Origin: a virus
Reading direction: 5' to 3' (one strand)
DNA length: 24,477 bases
Virus record (IMG/VR): IMGVR_UViG_3300024264_000168
Span: 1 to 24,477 of that record
Shown: piece after piece, positions 17,201 to 23,221 of the stretch
Numbering within the stretch: position 1 is the stretch's first letter
Layout: every line of letters starts with the position of its first letter
The notes under the pieces: generated by a model
Told to the model about the DNA's origin: nothing
The model's input: only the letters and a program-made list of their open reading frames with translations
The model's database searches: none
Translations under genes and position numbers: made by a program

Positions 17201-20200
17201 GGTGGTACATTAGGTGTTACTGGAGCTACAACTTTAGCTTCAACATTAAATGTTACTGGAGCTACTGAATTAGATTCAACACTAGGTGTTGATGGAAACT
17301 TTAGAGTTGGTGTTAATAAGTTTAATGTTACGGCTTCTAATGGTAATACACAAATCGATGGTACATTAGATGTTGATGGAAACTTTGAAGTAGGAGCAAC
17401 TAAGTTTAATGTTACTGCTTCTAATGGTAACTTTGTTGCTAAAGGAACTGGTAGAGTCGATGGTCATACAGATCTTAATTCAACAGTAACTATTGATGGT
17501 ATTACTACAATAACAAATACTACCCAATCAGCAGAAAACAGTGCAACAGACGGAGCATTAATTGTTGCGGGTGGTGCATCTATTGGTAAGAATTTGTATG
17601 TTGGTGGAAACTTACAAGTTGAAGGTACACAAACAGTTCTAAATACTGAGACATTAGAAGTTGAAGATACATTAGTATTGGCTGGTAATGATTTAAGTTC
17701 AGAACCATCAACGGGTGGTTTTGGTTTAGAAGTTGGTCCAATCACTAGTCCAAGTGGTGTTGCTAGTAACGTAACTGGTGCTCACAGTATTGTATACAAC
17801 TATGCAAATGATCGATGGGAAGCTGATGGATCTTTAATTCTTTCGACTGCTACACTTGCGACTCCTCAAATTGAAGGTGTTGATTTTGGTCCATCTGATA
17901 ACTTAACATTTAACGCAGGTGTCGGCCTTAGCGAAACTGTTGTTAAAACAGGTGCTACAATCGTTACTGAGTATGTTAATACTGATAGAGGTTCTGTTGC
18001 GGCAGCTGCTCTTAATATATTCTCTAGCGCAGTTCCTTCATCAGGTACAACTGCAACAGCTGATAATAATAATGATGCGTTAAATCTTACACAAGGTACT
18101 GGTATTTCTACAGTAGGTAGTGGTGATAATGTTATTACTATTAGTAATACTGATAGAGGTTCTGTTGCTGCTACAGCATTAAGAATGTTTAAAACTATTA
18201 CTCTTGCAGATACACCAGATTCAACAAATGCTAATGTTGTAGCTGATAGCAACGCCGATACTCTTAACTTAAGAGGTCTAGATGCAATCACATTAACATC
18301 TAATGCAACCACTGATACGATTAGTATTGATCATAATAACTTTGGTACTGCTGGAACTTATGGACAAACAAGTACGCAAGACGGTAAGTATGTTAAATCG
18401 ATTATTACTAATGATCAAGGTCACGTTACTGCAATAACAACTGGTGATTTTGATACAAGATACGAAGCATCAGATCCTACATGGGCATTATATAATAATG
18501 CAACTAAAATTGACGATGTTGCAAATGGAGACATTGTTAAGTTTATTGGCGGTAATGCAATTGATCTAGTAAGTTCGCATGCTTCTGGAACTTCTACTTT
18601 ACAGTTTAATCATGCTAATACATCAAGTGTAGCTAATCTATCTTCAGATAATTCAGGCGGTACTGTATTACAAGATATTTCATTAACATTCGATACATAC
18701 GGCCACGTAACAGCTAGATCAATTGGAACTGTCAATTTAGATAACAGATATATTAGATCATTCCAAGTTGAAGATGGGGATGGTACTGAAGTTACGATTA
18801 ATCAGGCAAATGAATGGAAATTTGTAGAAGCAGCTGGAGATGGCGCGTCAATTAATATTAACTGGTCTGATACATCAAATGGTACTGATGGCGATCCTTA
18901 CGATTTATCATTCTCTGTAACTAATACTGATAAAGGTTCTGTTGCTGTAGCACCGTTAAGAATATTTAAGAACGTTGCTTCAGATAGTGGAACAGCAGTT
19001 GCTGATAATACTGCAGATACACTTAGCATATTGGGTGGTACAAACATTAATACAGCGGTTGTTGGTGATGTTCTTACAATTAATAACGAATACACTTACA
19101 CTCACCCAACATATAACGGTGATGATTTCAGTATCGATACCGGACCACTTACCGGTGCAACTGTAATTTCCGATTTAGATATTAATGTTACAACTGATAC
19201 ATTAGGACATGTCGTTGATGCTAATGGTGTAGTAGCTACAAGAAACTTAACGCTTGGAGATTTAGGATTTTTAGGTTGGGACGTTGAAGTTAATGGAACT
19301 CATGTATTAGACGTAGGCAATAATACTGATGTAGACTTTAAGAACGGTGCTCATACAACTGCACAATGGACAGCTTCAGGTAATAGAATCCAATGGAATC
19401 ATAATACATTTACTTCAGGTGGAACATTCGTAGGTGGTGCTGATAACGGTATCGTAATTGAAGATTTCTATATTGATTCATATGGCCACATTAGAAGTGT
19501 TGGAACAAGAGATCTTGATAGCAGATACGATAAGTATAACGAATGGAGACTTCAAGATAACGGCGATGGTACCAATTATGGTCATGTAGATTCTACTGAA
19601 TATGTAAAATTTATTAACGGTACTAATACAACAACGGAGAGAGGTGGTACTGGTACTGTATCCGATCCGCATACAATCAAAGTTAACTTTGTAGATCCAG
19701 GCTACCTTCAATCTCAAAGATCTGCTACATTCGATGCAATACAAAACGGTGGCAGTAATAATAATCCATTCTTAAGAATGACTGATGCTGCTAACCATGA
19801 TGTGAAAATCGTTGGTGGTACTAATGTTACTGTTACAAGAGATAGCAATCATCAAATTACTATTGCAGCCAATGACACTGATGTTGATGTAACTGATGCC
19901 AACCTAAGAGCAAGACTTGCTGGATTAAATCCTGCTCAAGGTGTTGTATATATTGGAGATAGTGGTAACGATCTAGATCTTAGAATCAGAGGTAATCTAA
20001 GAGTTGAAGGTACTCAGACGATAATGAACACTGAGACAGTTACTACTCATGATAATAAGATTGAGCTTAACTCAAATGCTGCTTCTACTCCTACTGAAGA
20101 TGCTGGCCTAATCGTTAATAGAGGATCATCAACGAACGCACAAATTTACTGGAGTGAAGCAAATGATAGATGGTATCACACTTATGGTGATGGCGGTACT

Positions 20201-22618
20201 GCATATGTAATTCCGCTTCCATCAGAAAGTATGAGTGGGTTTACTATGCACGATGGTGATGGTACACAAAGAACAATCGCTGATAGTAAAGAAATAAAAT
20301 TCCAAGAAGGTACTACCTCTGCAGTTAGAAGTGGTGATGATTATATTCAAATTAATTGGACTGACACATCTACTGGTTCAGATACCGATCCTTATGATTT
20401 AACATTTGCCCATAAACTTACTACTCGTACTGATCCTACAGTTACTTCAACCACTCTTGCTCATTCCGGAAGTTTTTCTGCTGTTACCGGTGTAAGTACA
20501 AATGCTACAGGTCACCTTATTGCTGTTAATACTTCACAGTTTACTTTACCTGCAGGTGCTGTTCCAAATAATGGTTTACTAGATATTAATCCTGGCGCTT
20601 TAATCGACTTGACAATTACTGGTGGAGACTTTACTGCAGATAAATCTACTGAGACAGATATTACAATCAATGTCGATCTAACAGAGCTTACCGATATGGG
20701 TGATGCCACTGCAGTTGTTGGAACACTAGACTATATGCTAGTACTTGATGGTAATACAGCACAGCGCAAGAAGAAAATTAGCACAGTCACACTAAGTGAC
20801 TTTAATAATGACCTAGGTTGGACATCAAATACTGGTGATATTACACAAGTTAATATTACAGCAGGTAACGGTTTAACAGGAAGTACAAATACTACATCTG
20901 GTAATCACGTACAAACTATTCACGTTGGTGCTGGTGCTCTTATTGATGTTCGAGCTGATCATGTTGATGTCGATCTAAACGAACTTACCGATATGGGCGA
21001 TGCCACTGCAGTTGTTGGAACAGCAGATTATTTACCAATTCTTGATAGTGGTGTACAGAAGAAAAAGAAAATTAGTACAATTACACTAAGTGATTTTAAT
21101 AATGACCTTGGAAACTATGGTAATTGGACACAAAATATTGGTGATATTACAAGAGTTAATATTACAGCAGGAACTGGTTTAAGTGGAAGTGTAAATACTG
21201 CTTCAGGTGATCACGTACAAACACTAGCAGTTGACTTATCTGAATTAACTGATATGACTGCAGATGTTGTGGGAACACAAGATGAACTTATCTTGCTTGA
21301 TAGCGGTGCTGACAGAAGAAAACTTATTAGTGAAATTAAGTTAAGTCAATTTAATAATGACCCAGGGTTTAAAACCACTGATACTCACTTAACTGATGTA
21401 ACAGCTATCACTGACAATACAACTGATATTAAATTGGTTCACACAATGTCAAATGGCTCTGCACACGACATTGTTATAGAAGCTGGAGACGGTATTACAC
21501 TAACAGATAATGCTAATAATGATTACGCATTTGAAATCTCTGTTGATGAATCTGCTCTTGACTTTGATAATTATACATCTTGGACGTTCATGGAAGGTAA
21601 TGGTACTGAGACTGGAGTTATTACTTCAGAAGATACTTTACACTTCGAGCAAGGGACCGGAATGCAGGTTGAAAAGACTGCAGACGATCAATTAACGTTT
21701 ACAAATACCGCTCCTCACGTTGGTACTAATATAACTGTCACACAAACAGTCTCTGCTGGCGATCTGGTAGAAATTAATTCAAGTACTGGTAATAATGGAG
21801 TTATGTTGACTGCATCTTCGTTATATGCTGGAGTAATGAGTAAGGCTGATAAAGTAAAACTCGATGCTATTGATCCGAGTGCTGATGTTAACCAAAATTC
21901 ATATTTAACTATTAATGCATATAGAACAGCAACCTCTAATCTAATTAGTACTGGTAATCCTTATGGTCAAAGTACAACATGGGTTCCATCGGCTGCAACT
22001 TCTGTCAATGATAGTATATCATTTTTCTCTGGCCCTGGTATTGATATTAGAGGCGGTCATGTAAGTTCTACCGCAACTAATGAAATTCAATGGGACTTAG
22101 ATAGCGACCAAAGAAGCGTCATCAAGAAAATCGGTGTTATTGGCACTGGTAATATGTCAATTGATACCAGCGCAACTGCATATATTTATTTTGATAGTCA
22201 TAGTAGTCCTAGTAATACAACGGGAACACATAAAGTTAGATTTACTGGAGGTGGTCAAATTGATGCCGCTGGAGATATTGTTGCATATGCATCTCTTGGT
22301 AGTTCAGATAGAAAATTAAAAGAAAATATCCAAAAGGTTGAAGGTGCATTAGAATTAGTATCACAACTAGACGGAGTTACTTTTGATTGGAAAGATAAAG
22401 AAAGAGGTTCATCGGCTGGTGTAATTGCACAGAATGTAGAAGAAGTGTTACCTTCAGCTGTTAAAGATGTAGACACTTTAGGTGAAGAAGGTCAGACACA
22501 TAAAGCAGTAGATTATAATCAACTATCTGCTCTCTTTATTGAAGCAATTAAAGAATTGAAAGAAGAAAATAAATTACTTAGAGCTGAGATTGAAAGTTTA
22601 AAAGATATAAATAACTAA
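14234..22618 (+). CDS. Giant tail fibre with C-terminal S74 self-cleaving chaperone
   Basis: A 2794-residue host-contact fibre. Residues 5-32 (TRIYKSDTLETLRQKSNEIS, then LHLGDNEQ) look like the short N-terminal adaptor common in marine T4-like fibres. Residues 306-746 hold about 14 helical repeats of the AINELxxEIG kind (AINELQDDIG, AIREHEDQIG twice, ALNQLHTEIG, GINELRAELG and others). Residues about 825-1097 hold beta repeats of the LGVTGxTxLxSTLxVxG kind. Further modules follow: VEGTQT (1120- and 1920-), three TDRGSVA/TDKGSVA units, and three ELTDM units (2147-2379). The C-terminus is a peptidase S74 intramolecular chaperone: SDRKLKENIQ starts at Ser2691, with Lys2696 at +5 as in the endosialidase Ser-Lys dyad, then GVIAQNVEEVLP, and a coiled-coil end. 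Cleavage before Ser2691 would release 104 residues after trimer folding. The gene is continuous with no frameshift; GGTGGA precedes the ATG, and overlap with the upstream stop suggests coupling. Confidence 0.93.
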   Translation: MANKETRIYKSDTLETLRQKSNEISLHLGDNEQLNSLMADKTYVYSAGAGDTLFAGSDTSTPAKTARFETSPVHTLDNTGGYIILESVSSLASSYIAGAIIYQGTSGSASYSATIVSASTDKILVRDSSGNFSTSTDLKVGAASPDTIAHAKIARIVIEANPVGIVRVYKNGTELSQTMTANGFHVADIKATITHTGSPTLTNFTRGVTVYQGSSESTQAGVEANADWYGTLHSVSGGVIRVKTYNGNFITSGAGSSIRALGSSNTITTHGSLTAIDNTYGSYIELTTPAAGSDQIKVFSLDVVAAINELQDDIGTVESLTTAANDLVLAINEHDAELGTITAGAMGTAASTVSTAIREHEDQIGNIDITDIASGEDTITGALEQLHDEVGDVTASNMGTSASNLTAAVREHEDQIGNDNINAISSTNNTIKTALNQLHTEIGSSSLADNLPNDFTYNVTDHTTATNTMSSFIGDTSIANIGTTDTVTGALQKLHAELGSSVITDNLPDDITYTVTDHTTAINTMSGFIGSTSINNIGAPDTLTGALQSLHGEIGTMVFGSLGPVDAANSTTLTGAVNVLDAEIGDTDFSLVGSDITTALKNTYDDIYVTGNVTGLNTTATHLIGAINELEQDLFNAEGGTKRTRSSLLTSDKTSIVDAINELHTELYVSGASFTGLSANNFKSGINELRAELGDVNDINDAAGYIATTAVTGITEIQGDIGDVDTLTLDAGTIVGALNEIEAIFDASTREITAGTDPFTITSNTFLVNSSADIVLDAAGSDIVLKKDSVEFGRFSHSGGQLKLKSGANQLFLTASNTNATFNNNLTVENNLEVDGTAGVDGNFRVGVSGGSHFTVAASTGNTSVAGTLGVTGNTSVGGTLGVTGATALSSTLNVTGATELDSTLGVDGNLRVGADKFNVTAASGNTQIDGTLEVDGATGIDGNFRVGAGDESKFTVTASNGNTTVYGTLGVSLHTSVSTLSASGNTSVGGTLGVTGATTLASTLNVTGATELDSTLGVDGNFRVGVNKFNVTASNGNTQIDGTLDVDGNFEVGATKFNVTASNGNFVAKGTGRVDGHTDLNSTVTIDGITTITNTTQSAENSATDGALIVAGGASIGKNLYVGGNLQVEGTQTVLNTETLEVEDTLVLAGNDLSSEPSTGGFGLEVGPITSPSGVASNVTGAHSIVYNYANDRWEADGSLILSTATLATPQIEGVDFGPSDNLTFNAGVGLSETVVKTGATIVTEYVNTDRGSVAAAALNIFSSAVPSSGTTATADNNNDALNLTQGTGISTVGSGDNVITISNTDRGSVAATALRMFKTITLADTPDSTNANVVADSNADTLNLRGLDAITLTSNATTDTISIDHNNFGTAGTYGQTSTQDGKYVKSIITNDQGHVTAITTGDFDTRYEASDPTWALYNNATKIDDVANGDIVKFIGGNAIDLVSSHASGTSTLQFNHANTSSVANLSSDNSGGTVLQDISLTFDTYGHVTARSIGTVNLDNRYIRSFQVEDGDGTEVTINQANEWKFVEAAGDGASININWSDTSNGTDGDPYDLSFSVTNTDKGSVAVAPLRIFKNVASDSGTAVADNTADTLSILGGTNINTAVVGDVLTINNEYTYTHPTYNGDDFSIDTGPLTGATVISDLDINVTTDTLGHVVDANGVVATRNLTLGDLGFLGWDVEVNGTHVLDVGNNTDVDFKNGAHTTAQWTASGNRIQWNHNTFTSGGTFVGGADNGIVIEDFYIDSYGHIRSVGTRDLDSRYDKYNEWRLQDNGDGTNYGHVDSTEYVKFINGTNTTTERGGTGTVSDPHTIKVNFVDPGYLQSQRSATFDAIQNGGSNNNPFLRMTDAANHDVKIVGGTNVTVTRDSNHQITIAANDTDVDVTDANLRARLAGLNPAQGVVYIGDSGNDLDLRIRGNLRVEGTQTIMNTETVTTHDNKIELNSNAASTPTEDAGLIVNRGSSTNAQIYWSEANDRWYHTYGDGGTAYVIPLPSESMSGFTMHDGDGTQRTIADSKEIKFQEGTTSAVRSGDDYIQINWTDTSTGSDTDPYDLTFAHKLTTRTDPTVTSTTLAHSGSFSAVTGVSTNATGHLIAVNTSQFTLPAGAVPNNGLLDINPGALIDLTITGGDFTADKSTETDITINVDLTELTDMGDATAVVGTLDYMLVLDGNTAQRKKKISTVTLSDFNNDLGWTSNTGDITQVNITAGNGLTGSTNTTSGNHVQTIHVGAGALIDVRADHVDVDLNELTDMGDATAVVGTADYLPILDSGVQKKKKISTITLSDFNNDLGNYGNWTQNIGDITRVNITAGTGLSGSVNTASGDHVQTLAVDLSELTDMTADVVGTQDELILLDSGADRRKLISEIKLSQFNNDPGFKTTDTHLTDVTAITDNTTDIKLVHTMSNGSAHDIVIEAGDGITLTDNANNDYAFEISVDESALDFDNYTSWTFMEGNGTETGVITSEDTLHFEQGTGMQVEKTADDQLTFTNTAPHVGTNITVTQTVSAGDLVEINSSTGNNGVMLTASSLYAGVMSKADKVKLDAIDPSADVNQNSYLTINAYRTATSNLISTGNPYGQSTTWVPSAATSVNDSISFFSGPGIDIRGGHVSSTATNEIQWDLDSDQRSVIKKIGVIGTGNMSIDTSATAYIYFDSHSSPSNTTGTHKVRFTGGGQIDAAGDIVAYASLGSSDRKLKENIQKVEGALELVSQLDGVTFDWKDKERGSSAGVIAQNVEEVLPSAVKDVDTLGEEGQTHKAVDYNQLSALFIEAIKELKEENKLLRAEIESLKDINN
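15149..16474 (+). repeat. About 14 helical AINEL-type repeats in giant fibre
   Basis: Each unit has A/G-[ILV]-x-x-[LH]-x-x-[EDQ]-[ILV]-[GY] and units are mostly 20-45 residues apart. They probably make short coiled-coil breaks in a trimeric shaft. Two units share an exact 27-base DNA repeat (15305-15331 and 15461-15487) reading REHEDQIGN in protein. Unit count depends on how strictly the motif is read. Confidence 0.8.
16902..16959 (+). repeat. 58-base perfect direct repeat, copy 1
   Basis: Identical base for base to 17238-17295, 336 bases away centre to centre, with mismatches on each side (T/G before, C/A after). Both copies lie in frame in the giant fibre and encode the same S-T-L-N-V-T-G-A-T-E-L-D-S-T-L-G-V-D-G stretch. 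The lack of synonymous differences suggests a recent duplication or ongoing gene conversion. Confidence 0.9.
17238..17295 (+). repeat. 58-base perfect direct repeat, copy 2
   Basis: Second copy of the repeat at 16902-16959. Recombination between the copies would delete or duplicate exactly 336 bases (112 codons) and keep the reading frame, changing the fibre length. Confidence 0.9.
17591..17842 (+). repeat. VEGTQT fibre module, copy 1
   Basis: Residues about 1120-1203 of the giant fibre: NLQVEGTQTVLNTETLEVED, then VLAGNDLSSEP and, after a loop, NDRWEADG. The same module recurs at 19991-20199 (NLRVEGTQTIMNTETV..., SEANDRWYHTYGDGG) and, more distantly, in the next fibre gene at 24109-24348 ([20 protein letters not shown]). 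Confidence 0.8.
19991..20199 (+). repeat. VEGTQT fibre module, copy 2
   Basis: Residues about 1920-1989 of the giant fibre. It carries GNLRVEGTQTIMNTETV, then NKIELNSNAAS, AGLIVNRG and ANDRWYHTYGDG. It ends like copy 1 with an N-D-R-W turn, a likely bulge on the fibre shaft. Confidence 0.8.
20672..21370 (+). repeat. Three ELTDM tandem modules in giant fibre
   Basis: Units begin at residues 2147 (VDLTELTDMGDATAVVG), 2246 (VDLNELTDMGDATAVVG) and 2333 (VDLSELTDM). Each runs through a K-x-I-S-x-[IV]-x-L-S-x-F-N-N-D segment. Units 1 and 2 share a 39-base DNA match with one difference (20687-20725 and 20984-21022). This unit is similar in outline to the [15 protein letters not shown] stretch of the 81-residue gene at 22976. 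Confidence 0.8.
22304..22615 (+). other. Peptidase S74 chaperone domain, predicted self-cleavage at Ser2691
   Basis: Residues 2691-2794 of the giant fibre. The first residues are Ser-Asp-Arg-Lys-Leu-Lys-Glu-Asn-Ile. In endosialidases the cleavage is just before the Ser and the Lys five residues on is the catalytic partner, so Ser2691 and Lys2696 fit. A GVIAQNVEEVLP segment and a terminal heptad helix (FIEAIKELKEENKLLRAEIE) complete the family pattern. Function is inferred from the family. Confidence 0.85.
22606..22613 (+). promoter_or_regulatory. T4-type late promoter, 113-residue gene
   Basis: An exact TATAAATA inside the last codons of the giant fibre. Expected transcription start is near 22619, about 16 bases before the ATG at 22635, which leaves room for the TGGA ribosome binding site. 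The following bases (ACTAA) differ from the T4 extended consensus. Confidence 0.5.
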
Positions 22619-22634
22619 AGGAAATGGAATAATA

Positions 22635-22976
22635 ATGGCAATATATTCTAATTTAACGGTCGACCAAGGTACTACCTTCGGTGCCGAGATAGACGTTACA
22701 GATTCTAGTGGTGATCCATTAGATCTTGCTGGATATACTGTCGCAGGACAGTTAAGAAAAACTTATAGTTCTACAACATTTACACCCTTTGTTGCGTCTG
22801 TATATAGCGCCGTTGGAGGAGTAGTAAAAATAGAATTAAGCGCAGTAACTACAAATCTACTAAAAGCTGGTAGATATGTGTATGACGTAGAAATAACAAA
22901 AACTGTTACTTCAGAAGTTACAAGAATTATTGAAGGGCAAATAGAAGTTAGACCAGGAGTTACAAGGGTAAGCTAA
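22635..22976 (+). CDS. Small fibre-associated beta protein, unknown function
   Basis: A 113-residue all-beta protein. It reads IYSNLTVDQGTTFGAEIDVT, then LAGYTVAGQLRKTYSSTTFT, then LLKAGRYVYDVEITK and IIEGQIEVRPGVTRV. The order 'D-L-A-G-Y, Q-L-R-K, G-R-Y-V-Y-D-V-E-I, E-G-x-x-x-V-R-P-G-V-T' is one I associate with small proteins next to fibre genes in marine T4-like phages and, in outline, with the N-terminal domain of BppU-type baseplate proteins. No catalytic motif is visible. TGGA lies 6 bases before the ATG. Its stop overlaps the next start by one base (TAATG). A fibre-base connector or an assembly partner is plausible, but this is inference. Confidence 0.75.
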   Translation: MAIYSNLTVDQGTTFGAEIDVTDSSGDPLDLAGYTVAGQLRKTYSSTTFTPFVASVYSAVGGVVKIELSAVTTNLLKAGRYVYDVEITKTVTSEVTRIIEGQIEVRPGVTRVS

Positions 22977-23221
22977 TGAGCATAAAAGCTAAAGTAAGAA
23001 CCACTGGTAGATTGAAAGGTAATGCTAATCTACAACAAGAAATAGTTGCTACTACTATGAAAATTCAAGCTGGAGAATTAAGGCTTGGCGATTTGGCAGA
23101 CGTTAATGCCTCTGGACAAAGCGATGGCGTCATGATGATATATGATGCAACAGCTGGAGAATATAAAGTTACAACTCAGATTGAAAATGAGAATCTGAAT
23201 ATAATAGGAGGCACATACTAG
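22976..23221 (+). CDS. Small fibre-associated protein, unknown function
   Basis: Eighty-one residues, starting [20 protein letters not shown]. The middle carries [20 protein letters not shown], then DATAGEYK. This 'D-L-A-D-V-x-x-x-G-x-x-D-G-x-x-x-x-Y-D-A' turn is common in phage fibre proteins and is similar to the ELTDM units of the giant fibre, so the protein may be a free-standing fibre module. AAGGG lies 7 bases before the ATG, within the upstream gene. Its TAG stop overlaps the next GTG start by one base. No signal peptide, membrane segment or enzyme motif is seen. Confidence 0.7.
   Translation: MSIKAKVRTTGRLKGNANLQQEIVATTMKIQAGELRLGDLADVNASGQSDGVMMIYDATAGEYKVTTQIENENLNIIGGTY
23206..23211 (+). 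promoter_or_regulatory. Ribosome binding site that fixes a GTG start
   Basis: A full AGGAGG, 9 bases before the GTG at 23221. It is the strongest Shine-Dalgarno match in the window and lies at the end of the 81-residue gene. With the overlap TAGTG it makes the GTG the only sensible start for the next gene. Confidence 0.85.

Larger units (their letters stand above)
16706..17525 (+). repeat. LGVTGxT beta repeat array in giant fibre
   Basis: Tandem short strand-turn units such as LGVTGNTSVGGT, LNVTGATELDST and VDGNFRVGVN(K)FNVTASNGNTQ. These are typical shaft repeats of phage fibres. DNA identity between units is high in places, including the 58-base direct repeat listed separately, which points to recent duplication. 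Confidence 0.8.

Noticed and set aside
16700-17530. Regular DNA repeats that could look like a CRISPR array or minisatellite
   Set aside because: The repeats are in-frame fibre codons with a protein periodicity and no constant-length unique spacers.
17866-18312. Minus-strand frame of 148 residues in the giant fibre
   Set aside because: Repeated antisense of the TDRGSVA units; no start signals or recognisable product.
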